From assembly GCA_947846985.1 (NCBI GenBank), contig CANTUZ010000026.1, forward strand, positions 56,898,730 to 56,962,729: a DNA stretch of 64,000 nt, in the 5' to 3' direction. Under the pieces are notes generated by a model. It was not told the DNA's origin. It made no database searches and worked only from the letters and a program-made list of their open reading frames with translations. Shown here piece by piece: positions 48,341-60,600 of the stretch. Source of the stretch: Fratercula arctica. Lineage: Eukaryota; Chordata; Aves; Charadriiformes; Alcidae. A program made the position numbers and the translations under genes. The stretch's first letter is position 1. The number at the start of each line of letters is the position of its first letter.

Positions 48341-51300
48341 ATCTAACTTTGTAATGGGACCCTATGATGCAAGAACCAAGCACAAGTTTTCTTGTAGCAA
48401 AGAAATTACAGGGTTAGTAACGTGTTTGGGAGCTATGGTGGCTTATACCAGCTAGAATCAGCGGTATTTTCCATACATAAGTTGTAGTTTAAATGTAAAT
48501 TGCCAAAACACAATGTGAGATAAATAACTTATCTCCATTCAACAGATGTAAACACCCAGACTGAAAGAGACTACATAATTTTATAAAATCTCCCCAGCAA
48601 AACAGTGCCACAGAAGTGGAATATCATAAAACCTTTCTCTACTTACACAACCACTTTTACAATAACTGACTGCTCTTGAATTGAAGGGATCAGAACTAGA
48701 GTTGATCAAACAAGAAAAACAAATTAATTAAATTTTTCTTTTTATTATTTTGGCCAAAAGAACCAGTTTGAAATAAAGTGGCATTTTCATTGAATTTAAA
48801 ATTCTTCCTTGGGAAAAATAAATATGGCCGGAGCTGAGCCGTTATTGTGAAACACTTGTATTTCAGCTAATATATTCCAGCTGATTAAGAGAGTGAGCCA
48901 AAAAGAAGATTGACTGTAAAACCAGGAGGTTGGAATCAATGATTTCAAAAATTTTCCCAGTTAAAATGGTAAGAAAAATGAAAAGAAAGAAGCACAAGAA
49001 AGCTCTGGGTTTGTATCATTTTGACTTCTCTCATACTTTGGTCCTCAATTATTTTCATGAGTATGGAAAAATAAACAAATTTGGTATCCGTAGGAGGCTT
49101 GGTCTTGGTTTTTGGGCTTTATTTTTTTTTTATGTCTCAGTTTGTCTTCTACTTGTTTCCTGAACTTACCATGTGTTTTACTTTTTTTTACATTTCTGGT
49201 GGTGAAATTTCTCTCAAAACTAAAAAAAAAAATCTCCCTATCACTCTCAAGAGAAAACCAAAAAAGAGTAGAGATAGCTTTATACAGGTGAAATGTAGAA
49301 ATTAATGTCTTTGACTACTGAATTCCTTGAAATTGTTAACATAGTAATACAAAATACATTTCTCATTTCTAATGGTCTGGTAGACTGCATTACTGTAGGA
49401 ACTGTTACACTGATTGCAATGAAAATTTCGTTGTGGGAAATCGAATGCTAGCTTCTGAAACTTATTTTGGAAGGAGAGAGCCACTTGGAAACCCATTGAA
49501 TTATTGAATTTGAGTTTTCTCTTGACTTTAGTCAAAGACTTTAATGCTCCAGAGTTACTGTCCTCAGATATTGCAGCTCTCCTTCTGTAGCAAATGCTTC
49601 GTCGTGGCTAACAGCGTGTGTAACTCCTCAGTTACAAACCAGAAAAGGTGCACGGTACATTAACAATCCTGGGAAGGAACAGAAACTCAGAAGGTGGTAA
49701 GACCTAGTAGAAAACCTGTATTCCAGAAACCTCTCAATCCTGTTTATCTTTGTAAAAATACATTTTTTTTGCTGAATCCAAGGCCTTCTTTCAACACTAT
49801 AAGTCTTCCACAGCCTACCTGTTTAAAAAAATGAAGATGGGAATTTGTATGGCCTACAGAACTAAATAAACCCATCTTCTGGGCAGTCTCTGCACATGTA
49901 TTTAAAGAAAACAGAAAAAAAAAAAAGAAAAGGTTAGGTCAAAAAGAGTAATAACCCCAAAAGAACTATGACAAAATCAGCTGACCCAGTTTTTACAGGT
50001 TAAATTTGAAGTCCAGCAGGGACATAAGAACTTAAATCTCATGAAAAGAGATTTCCAATTAAGCTTCTAGGTCACTTCCACATTTAAAACCTGCCTTACA
50101 TTTGAATAAGGATTTTCCCATCTTTGTGAAAAAAGATTAATTCACTGTTTAACATTACAAACAGCAAGTGTAATTTAGTACAAGGCTTATGAGTCTAATT
50201 TATAATGCAGCACTTCACTCCCACCAGGTCCCACATCATCTTTGCCTATGACAAATTACTGCTTATGTTCTGACTCCAGTGGCATTCAGAGATGTTACTA
50301 CTTTTGCTGCAGTGAAGAAGCTGCCTGTTTTCTGAATCATTTATTTCATTTCACAGTTAATGATTATTACTGCCTCAGAAGGGTTGCCTTAATTTTACTA
50401 CGCAAATTCAAATTATCTGTAGATTAACTAATTTGCCATAATATCCAATTGCAACACCATTTCCAGCATCAACCAGTGCTTAATTTCCCATGGGTAAGAG
50501 ACACGACAGATCACTAGATGGTGCTGTTTCTGAGTCGGAATTAAATTGCTATATACTGGCTAAAGCAGCAGCAAAATTGTTCCAAACGTTTCATTGCAAT
50601 CTCAGGGTAAAAAAAATAAAAGCAAAAACAAAACAAAAACTAAAAAAACTTAAAGCCTCTATAACCACATTAATTTTTGTGTATTTGTTTCTTATATAGC
50701 TGCCCTCTGGTTAATAAGTAATGATAATATACGGCATCTGCAAATTCCCCACCTATAGCCAGGGTCACTTAGATTTGCATTCTTGACTAATCATTAGTGC
50801 ATTGTTTCTAGACCTGCTTCCATTACTCTTTCATTTCAGGTAAGTGTGAACACTAGAAGGTGTTCATATTTAAACAGGTGAATGCATGCAGATGCTTGTA
50901 ACTAAGGCAATAGTAATCTAGCAGAATGAAAATAACAAGAATAAGATATTTATGCACAAAGACGGGGGGAAGTCTCACATTCAGGCTCTTCCATCCCTTT
51001 CTTCTCCCTTGGGAGAGCAGAGTTTGATGAAATTTCCCTTTTCTGTCCGTATCTAACCTAAAGCTTTATATACACGTACATCAGGGACTGTCCCTAATGG
51101 ATTCTGTTCTGTAACCCTGTATATTTATGACTAGGAAGGGGCATGGCTGTTATCTGAGTGGGGACATGCCACCGTGAGCACACTGCATGGCATGGGAGCA
51201 CAGAAACCTGCAGCTGGAATTAGGGGAGAAGATAATTTAGCATCCTATCACAAGTAGACCCACCTTGGCCACATAGTGACTTGAAATTGACGGTTACTTG

Positions 51301-52614
51301 GGCACATGAGTTTAAAAAAACAGAAGTGAGGCAAGGACTGGTGAGACCAGTATCTACACATCTATGCAGAAGGGAGCAACCCTTCATTGAGAGTAAGTTT
51401 TTAGAATAATTTCCATGATTTCAGTTTATATGTTCTAGACTTCCACATGCTGTCTGTAGAACTGGAGCCTTATTTGTCAATGTTTCTTTTTCATAACAAA
51501 CCCCCTCCATGCCCCGCCGTATGAAACCCCCATACTTCGTAATTTGAAAGAAGTTCCAGCTTCCAGGCCACAAAGCTGCAGCTGCTTATCCCCAGTGTAA
51601 TTTTAAAGCGGTTTACTGAAAGTGGTGTGAGTCACTCAGATTGAACTCCCATTTCCACCATTCTGGCTGAGTTTGGCGAGGAACTGAAGCTTTAGCTTTA
51701 AGCTGAAACTGCTGTTCTGGGCTTTGGTCTGTCTTAATAATGCATGATGGTACATGGGCCTGGTTTGGTAAATCCCAGTGGCACCAATGTTACTAGTAGG
51801 GACACAGTGTTGCAGAGGAGCTGTGATCCTTTTAGATCCCAGCTCAGTCAGGACATGGTGCTTTACAAACACAGTGTGTTATACGGTGTCATTACTGTGC
51901 ATGCCGTCAGCTCAAATCTCTGCACGCTGATAAAGAGGAATGTCCTTTAAGCTGCTCAGTTAGACTTTGCTCTCATCGATCCCCTTTGGAAAAACCTTGT
52001 CTTTCCATATCTTTGTGCTTTCTAGTAACTTGTGGCCTCAAGAAATGTCCCAGCACCTCATGTTTCCCACCCTTCTAAAGGTTCACCAAAGTCATGGGAG
52101 AACAACACCACCAAAAGCAAATATAAAGCTGTCATTTTTCCTGAGATTGGCTCTGATCCAATCAGCCCAATTCTCATGACAGCATGCAGGTACCAGAAAT
52201 ACAGTCCAGTTATACCTCAATGACCAAAGACTTTCTAGTTCTCACGCTAATCTAGTTTTAAAATGTGCTCCCCTACACTTTTGCCAGATTCTATGAACCT
52301 TTTTGTGACTCAAGAAATCTGGCTGTGCTTTGATTCTGAGCTGTGCAAAAGATTATTTCATTGCGTTTCTCAAATAGTTTTATAAATAAGAACATATTTT
52401 ATTCTGATGAAGTATCCAGAATGATACAATAAGGTGTGAAACAATATACCATATCTCAGAACCAACAGCAAAATCAAATATATAATGAATTTTTTTTTTA
52501 AAAAAATCAATATGGCTTTACCACAATATGTGAAAACCATACTAAAATTGAGTTCTTATGGTCTTAGGGTAATTTTACATTCAAAAAACAGTTATATTTT
52601 TTTTCTGTATGTAC

Positions 52615-52617
<3 letters not shown>

Positions 52618-52650
<33 letters not shown>
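52618..52650. repeat. T33 homopolymer
   Basis: Thirty-three consecutive T, followed 40 bases on by a (TTTG)n run. No retrogene body is evident next to it. Confidence 0.9.
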
Positions 52651-52651
<1 letters not shown>

Positions 52652-52692
52652 TGGTACATCCTTCTCCAATGGCAATTTCTTTTTTTGGTTTT

Positions 52693-52713
52693 TTTGTTTG
52701 TTTGTTTGTTTGT
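52693..52713. repeat. (TTTG)5 microsatellite
   Basis: Five TTTG units following a T-rich lead-in. Confidence 0.85.
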
Positions 52714-53751
52714 ACAGTTTTATTCTGGTGACAAATACAGACACTTCTCCCCTGAAAAGTAACCCTGATTATGCTTTAATATAGTGGAGATAAGAAAGTA
52801 ATTCTTGCATGTTTTACTTCCTCCAAGTGAAGAAAGTATGTATCTACCCACCTCTCTTCATTTTGTAGGATAAAACCAATAGGATTAAGGATTTAAGGGG
52901 TTAAGAATTTAAACCTAGTCTGGCTTGCTGTTGACCACAGTTTACCACACTTCACATATACCTCCCTACTGGTGTGCATTATTCACAGCAAGGACAGGAA
53001 GCATCAGTCCTCAGGAGGCCTCTGGACAAGCAAACTGGCTACCAGCTCTTCAGGCTAGAAGCTAGCATGACAAGATGAACCAAATACTTAAGGTCCTTGT
53101 CAAGTTGTGAACAAAGCTCGTCTCTAAACAGTAAAGTAGCAAGCAGTTTGGTTTTGAGCAAGGCATTTATTTGCCACCTATGAGAAAGGACACTTACTAA
53201 CAGCTAATAGCAATGATCTAACCAGCTGGTGCCCCATCGCTGTTCATGAGAAAAGAAATAAAGAGCGCAAGACATAATACATTTGGCTAGCACAGCCATG
53301 ATCACGCATTAAAATCCTCCACAAACTGCTCAATATTTCAATTTGTCCTAAAGCAAAACTGTTGTAGTATTGAGCCTGTAGAGGGTAATGCTCAGCTAAG
53401 TGGTCTCCCTTGGGCCCGTGAAGGAAAAGAATGAATGGAAGGGCTTCATGTGAGTATGAATTCAACAGCAGAGGAAGCCTCCATGGAGATGCCAAGCTGA
53501 AATTTCCATCTAAGCAAATAGGAAGTAGAAACTGGATAAAAGATTGCCTCATTGGGATGTATTAAGCGTGGGTTTCAAAGCACTCTGAGACTTCAAGCCT
53601 GTCACCTCTTCTAAATACTGAACCAATGATGGCATCATGTCTTTGTTGCGAGGTGTTTGAATGCTTTACTATATTTATTTTGCTTCATAGCATTTGGCAG
53701 TGGTAGGGGAGGGCCCTTATTTTATAGGCTGATGCACAGAGACATCAAATA

Positions 53752-54125
53752 GTTTAGAATCACTGTACTGCAGAGCAATTTAAGTTGGAAGGGACCTCAA
53801 GTAGCTCTAGTCTAACTTCTGTTTAAAGCAGTGCAAATTGGCTCGGGTTGCTCCAGGCCCAGATAAGTTTTGAATAACTCCAAAGATGGAAACCCCATAG
53901 CTTCTCCGTGTTCCTACTCCAGAGTTTGGACCACATCTTGGGAAAAAAAATTGTTCTTTTTATCTAGTCATAATTTCTATTTTTGACACTTGTGCCTTTT
54001 GCCCCTCCCTGTTCTAAACCTCTGAGAAGAATGTTGCTCCATTTTCTACATCCACCCATCTGATGGCTGAAGACTCTCATAGGATCCCCCCTTCTCATTT
54101 TAGGCTGAACAAACCAACCCAAGGC
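53752..54125 (-). mobile_element. CR1 LINE relic, 5'-truncated, old
   Basis: Read on the minus strand this is the tail of a CR1 element. On the plus strand the order is the reversed CR1 3' end (TTGGAAGGGACCTCAAGTA at 53785), then the TCTAACTTCTGTTTAAAGCA block, the GGTTGCTC block, GAATAACTCCAAAGATGGA, and finally the reversed ORF2 tail to GGCTGAACAAACCAACCCA near 54120. A minus-strand frame, 54123 down to 53964, still shows the ORF2 pattern (VQPKMRRGDPMRVFS, then RGLEQGGAKGTSVKNRNYD). Its start codon near 54149 is fortuitous. The copy carries many substitutions and small gaps, so it is much older than the one at 34276. Both ends are approximate. Confidence 0.85.
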
Positions 54126-54551
54126 TATACAGAAAACTTTTGGAATCACAGGAAATCAAATGTTTCTTCTGTCCCAAGCACTGGGCCACATCCTTTTTTT
54201 AAATGCTTCTTCAGTACTGTACAAACTCTACAGGCTGTGAAAGGAAAATACGAGATGACAGTTTCAGAGCAAACAGAGGATGGTGGAAAGAGCCACCATA
54301 TGTGATTATGCTGTACAGCTCCACACTGGAAGGTGTTGAAGGTGCTAAAAGTTTGCATGGATTCAAGAAGAGAGGTAGGACAATTATGCAGAAGGCATGG
54401 TGGTTTAGGCTGGTCTGGCCAATAAACAAACGACATACAGAAAAGACAAAATGCACTTCCAGTCTAGGAATATCCTGAATTGCAAACTGTTGGAGACCAG
54501 AAAAAGATTATAGGAAAATACCAGCCTTCTAGGAACTACACTTTGGGCCTT
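54126..54551. other. Spacer between two CR1 relics
   Basis: Unique sequence between the two CR1 fragments. Open frames on both strands (80-96 codons) overlap and have no recognised domain. Part of it may be decayed CR1 upstream of the fragment at 54552, but I cannot align it. Confidence 0.4.
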
Positions 54552-54612
54552 TGCCAGAGGCAGGTTATTGGTCTGGATGGACTTTTGTTGTGATTCAGTA
54601 CCGTCATCTTTT
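54552..54612 (+). mobile_element. Ancient CR1-like 3' end fragment
   Basis: The string GAGGCAGGTTATTGGTCTGG, followed by ATGGAC, TTTTGTTGTGATTCAGTA and a CATCTTTTT tail, matches the 3' terminal pattern of old CR1 subfamilies of birds, turtles and crocodilians. In those, a tract ending CTGGGCTAGATGGACC is followed by GGTCTGACCCAGTATGGC. Only about 60 bases are confidently related; the element may extend left towards 54510. It lies in the opposite orientation to, and about 430 bases from, the relic at 53752-54125, so the two are separate insertions. Confidence 0.65.
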
Positions 54613-57600
54613 TAAAACTTTAGGAGGAGAAGGAATGTACAAGATTGAAAATGCAATAAAGTGTAGCCATAGCAAAAAGTGTGGGTGGGCAAAGGAAGCA
54701 TAATTTCTTACACTAATATGATTTCACCAGCATTTAGATTTTAAATTCTGGGAAAGCTCATTATCTCAGGTTCATTTGCAATATTCTTTTCTTCCTTTCT
54801 TTTACATGCTGCTGCTATGTATTTGCACAATACTAGCCTTTCTATCTTGGCAGGCCATAGTAGTAGCATATCTCTATGTAAAGCAACATTTCCATCATGC
54901 TTAATTCAAACTCAGTAGTTTTTCCAGTTCTTTAGCCCTGCTGCTTCCTTTGAATGAACCATATAAAAAGGTTGTCAAAGATAAAAACAAAGTTGTTCAA
55001 CTCAGAGATATGCAAACATCCAACAGCATCAGGAAAACATCTCAGGCCATAAATTTTGGTGTGGTGAGTGGCAAACCTAGAAAGTCTGCATAGCACAGTG
55101 AATAACTCACGTTCAGACACAATGCTGGTTCAATATCTGATACTCTAGTTAATTCTGAAAAGTAGTATCTTTTCAGTTACTAGAGCAGTAAGAAAAATTC
55201 CAACATTTAGTAGATTTTATACATTCTAATATATTTCAGGGAAGTTATTCTTGGTGAATAAATCTGTAGAAACCTGGCACAACCAATACCACCTATCATG
55301 ACAAAAGGAGGCACCATATCTTAAACTGATGGATACTGCTGCCATGAAATCAGAGACTTTTAGCATTATAAGCCCTTCTTTCTTGTCTGCCCAAAAGTTT
55401 TTACTTTTTTTTTTTTTTCTTTTCCCCAACATCTCACCTATATCCATATATGATCACAGCTAGGAGAAAGCTTTGTTACTTTCTGGTGTATTACAGTCAT
55501 TTAATTTCAGAGGGTTGATTAAAAACAACAGAAAAAAAAAAATATAGTGCCCTGACCCTCCCAGCTGAAATGTTTTTTTTCCCATCCTCAGTCAGGATAG
55601 AAGAGGAACTTTTACAATTTCTTTTTAAAAAGTTTCAAAACTTTTCAATTCAATACAAAGATTACACTGGCAGAATTTTGGTTTAATCAGTTGCAAAAAT
55701 TAGAACAGTTCTTAGCAAAAAGTTAGTACTTATGTTCAGAAGATCTACTCCCATTATTTTTTTCAAGTGAAACATAAATTTGATCACGTTGATGAAAAAA
55801 AACTATGGTTCTGATGAAACATAATTTTCATCCTATAGACAGATGTTTCCCTGAAAAATTCATGACCTTTCACATTTGTAACCAAACACTGTCCTTCTGC
55901 CAAAGCACAGAATTCCATTTCTGTAATAGAATTTGATCAGTCAGCAAAAGCTTTGCAACAGGAAACATCTTTTTATTACATATTCAGCTCTGACCTAGCA
56001 AAGCCAACATCAGATTTCTAGTAGTACACATATTTTTATTTTTTTTTCTTCTGTGATTCAGAAAAGGTAGGGAGAAGGATGAAGCAAACAATCTAATAAC
56101 TTGAGAACATTCCAATAAGTACTAGAATAATTGCAGCAAATGTTCTGTCAGCCATATGAAATTCCTTATTTTTTTCCCCCTCACAGTTTCTTCTTGCGTA
56201 TTTCCAACCTGATGCATCTGAATCTTGCCTAAGCAAACACTTGTACCACTTCAGCATAGTAGTTTTGTTAAGCTGATGCAACCTTCTTTCTCACAGTTCT
56301 AGTCAGCCTCAGTTTTGAAGAAGTGAGGAAGATAAAGTGAAATCATCCCGATAAATTAAAGCCAAAGCAAAATTAAATCTGGTGACTTGAACGCCAGTGT
56401 AAGCTGGAGCAATACTATTCAGTACACCCGTACATAAATATTCCTGCTGAAACAGTAGGAGATTCTGCTTCAAGAGGAGCCAAAAAAAATCAGTGGACAT
56501 CTTGCTGTAATACTATTTAACAAAAGTTACACAGACTCCATTATTAGTCACCAATATAGGGGCAGTGACATTCCCTATGTAAAGAGCATCGTACAACAGA
56601 GCCCCTACTGGAGGTGAATACAGATGTGTTTTCTAGAACTAAAGCCTGTATTTTCAGTGTAATTTCTCCCCAACCTGAAAGAAAAGACTTAAAAACAAAG
56701 AATATATTTAGAACTTTTTTGAGAACTCAATTTTATGCTCAAAATGAAAGTAAGTTTCTTCACCTAATATGGTCATACATTGATAAAATCTTTGTCACGG
56801 CACTTGAAAGACCCATTTATGAATCAGATTAAATTGCCTGAGACACTATAGAATTCCAGGACAAAAGATGGCCTTGCCCTTTTTTGATGCTTCCCTGGAC
56901 AACCTGTTTACTCCCAAAAAATGGAGGGAAACTCCTCTGCACCAAGTGATACATCCTATTTTCCCCCAGGGAAGAGTGCTCTCACCCAGCTTTAGCATCT
57001 CTTGTGTCGCTTTCCTCACCTGGGTCTGGATCAAGGCATAGGGACAGCAATAGAGTAGACAACTGTCCCAGTAACCAGCTCCTGGGGTTATTTGATCACT
57101 TTCCAACATCAGATTTCTGGTAGAATTGAAAACAGAATTTCCTGCCCACGCTAGTGAGGAACAAGGTTTGGAGTGGGATATGAATGAAGTGAGACAGGAA
57201 TGCATTCAACCAGGAATTTCGGCATTAAATTCCCCTTCCCCATTCATCTCACTTCAGATTCCCTGGTCCTCCAAAATGAAGGGCCACAGTATTGGCCAGT
57301 GCCTGACACCATGCATCAGTTTGCTTTGTTTCTGTCCCCATGATCTTGCTTGCCAGGCTGTCCACCCATCTACACCGTTCTGATGCATCAGTGTTTCCTT
57401 TGCTTTCTGTTTTATTGCTATATTTCTGAAAGCGAGTTGTTTAACTAGCAATGATATTTAACCAGAAAAGGCACATTGAACCTCTAGAGACAGATCAGCT
57501 GGTGGAAATCAGCCTAATTCCACTAATTTAATAGAAATGCTCCCAGATTCACCTCTGTGGAGCATCTGGCCACGTGGATTTAGATCAAAAACATTCAGGT

Positions 57601-60600
57601 ACCGACTGACCCTGATACTGATTTTTGCAAAACCGACGGTCCAAACAGAATGGCTTTGGTTTGAGCTTTCACGAATTATCCCGTTTGGGTCCCCCTCTTC
57701 TTCATATTAATGATTTGCCTGGCTTCTTACCAAATCAGTGTTTATTTGCAGTAATCAAATATAATATTATTTGCTTATTCATTGAAATCTAGTTGGCATT
57801 TTCCCCCCTGTAGGGATTTTGGCAAGGCAGCACCCGCGTGTCGTTCCATCTTCAGTTGTCTGTGTTTAATATGCCAGCTGCTTTTCTATCAGCCAGTTCC
57901 CACCCACTCTGCATTCTTGCTTTTCTTTGCTCTCCCTTTCTCTTTTTTAATTTAGGGATAATTGTGTGGTTGGGTAAGCTCAGAGGGCGATATATTGCCA
58001 CATCCAAAGACAAGGCAACAAGGGTGGTAGTTTTCATTTATTACCTATTCTAGAAGTGGCATAAAGTAGCATACTGCATAAAATAGCATGTTGTGGGGGA
58101 GGAAGGGGAGAGTTTCAAGACAAAGTATTCATCATTTCAATGAGATTTGCCAAAAAACCTATTAGAACTATCTGCGCCCCACAGCTGGGGGGGCTGATGA
58201 AGGATCCCAATTTATCAAAAGCTGCCTTAATTACAGAAGGACAAATCTTACAGGAGATATGCCAGCAAGTATTGCAAAACTTTCACTCCTTTCTGAACAC
58301 TTTGATTTCTTTGGATGAAAGGCAGTGTATAGAAATACTATTATTAAGCACAGTTTGCTGATACCTGGCAGAACTGTGGAGCCTAGAATTGGGATAAAGC
58401 CCAGTCTTGGTAAAACTCGATATCAACAGATAGTGGAATGACCCCTTGCCCTCAGCACAGACTTCAGTGGGAGGTCACTGACAACCAAAAAATTATCTGA
58501 TTTGCCCCAGGTGCTCTGTCAAGTCAGTGAAATAATCAGCAAGAGTCTTTGCCCTAAATGGTCTTGGGCCCCATTGTAGCACCTTGACGACTGGAGGCCA
58601 GACAGAAAGATTTGTTGCTTTGCTTTTGAGTAATCTTTCTAACCTCCTAAAAGTGAAAGACTTTTGTTTTGGTTAAAAGAAGCTGATCTGAAAAAAAAAA
58701 TAAAATTGAAAATTCCTTACTTCTTTGAAATCAGTCCACTGTTTTAGGAAGCAGAAAAATAGAAACGAGCTGAGATGAAAATCCATGGGAAGAAGATCCA
58801 TGAAACTAGTAACTGCAGGTTAGATTCCAAAAAATGATGGTAGTTTGAAGGCTGAAGACAAGGTAGAGTTTCCCTCCAGCACTTGCTTTTTGAAAATCAT
58901 GTCCTTAACCAGTCAAAAAATCACTACCTATTTCTGAAGTGTTTTCCTGTGTGAATTGTGGTGTATTCAAAAGTATCCTTAAGTGATTTTTCTCACTTGG
59001 CTTTAATTGAGGCAATGTTTTCTCCATGTGTGTCTCTATAAAAAGTTTACAAAAAGAGTTAGTAATCTAAAGAGAATGGAAACAGAGGAGAGAAACACCT
59101 TGTCCACATCCTCCTTTAGTTTGAACACTGGTGGCAGTTGCATTTAACTTCACAACATCAAAGAAACCGAGGGCAGAAACTTTCAAATCCATAAAATTTG
59201 TTCTGAAAATCTCAGAAAATTCAGAAATGAAACCCGTAAAAATGTAAGTTGATATTAAAATGGAGTTTTAAATTGGGCTGTCTACTACTTGGACAACCTT
59301 TCCTTCTTTCCAAATACTTTTAGCAGAACACTACAGATTTCTTACTTCATTGGAAGGTAGAGAAGATAGAAAAAAGAGAGATACAAGCTCTCTCTGTCTT
59401 CAGCCACAGCTTCTTTCCAATTAAGAAATTATGTTGGTGACCCAGTCAGGCACGTATCAAGGATTATTATGTCCTCGTGAACACTAAAGTACTGTGGTCA
59501 AAAAGGCTCTTGGAGGTTCACATCTCTTAAATCCCAGTGATATTGTACTGTTCAGGATAAAGTTAAGGTTCTTTGGGTGGCAGGGTGTTTAGTTTTACAC
59601 CTCTCCTACCTACTCAGCTTTGCATAAAATGGTAGCCTGTTTACCTCTCCAATATTCTCTTGGACAGTAGCATGAAATGGTCCTTTTTTCAGATTTTTGT
59701 AATTTACTTACAAGTCAGTCTGTAGAGAGTTGGGCTAGCCTTTTGCATTTATACAACATCCAGCACTGTGGGGTCCACGTGTACAACTATATGAAAAGTA
59801 CTTGTAATTGGCCATCAGTGCTTTTAGAGCAAGCTCATTTTTCAGACAAGATGACTTCATACAACTCATTAATGCCGTACTTTTCCATTACCTTACCTAC
59901 TGTGATGCAGCTTAGCAATTAGTTTACAGTAGTTTATCTTTGTTCTCAGAAAGAAACAATTCTCTTCAAAGTGTTGTTCTTGCCTGTGGCATATGACAAC
60001 AAGAAAACAGTACATGTAATAACCCTCTGGTAACCATCTTTCTCATGATAATTCCAAGATTATGTTGAAAAAAAAGGGAAGATAAATTACCATTAATATT
60101 GCACCTTCAAACATCTGGACTAATTAAATTCACAATGCTTTTGATTTTAAATGTTAATTCAGAATGGAGAACTGAATGTTTTACAGCCTTCTAAACTCCT
60201 AACATCACCTCATCACTTACAGTTGCAACAGGTCCGAGCTCTCTTTCTCTATCAGTGTAATATGAAAGGACAATGCATAAAATGTCCCAGGACAGGCTAG
60301 CCTAAAGGAGAATCTGAATCTATATCCTGCAATGCAATGGGTTGGACTGTAGCTTCAAAGAGAAAATGCTTCCCCCGGAGGAATAAAGCAAAATTGGAGT
60401 TGGGTGAGCCTCAAAGGAATTGCAAGCTCGCAAGCCATTGCTTATGTTTGGATTTGGAATTGAAATTGGCTCCAGTGGCTCAGATCCTCACCACAGACTG
60501 TGAACGGCACCAGCTACAGAGAGAAGAGGCTTGAGGGAAGAAGCCTGAACCAGGGAATCAAATTTTTGCAGAAATTAATGTGCATGATAATATGATTATA

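Larger units (their letters stand above)
48341..53751. other. Non-genic unique DNA
   Basis: No gene or transposon is recognised. AT-rich, with A or T runs near 49.9, 50.6 and 52.5 kb and the T33 and TTTG repeats at 52.6-52.7 kb. Open frames are below 105 codons and have no known domain. Confidence 0.65.

Noticed and set aside
47973..48383. Minus-strand 136-codon and plus-strand 110-codon overlapping frames
   Set aside because: They are mutually overlapping frames in a GC-richer patch; nothing favours either strand or phase.
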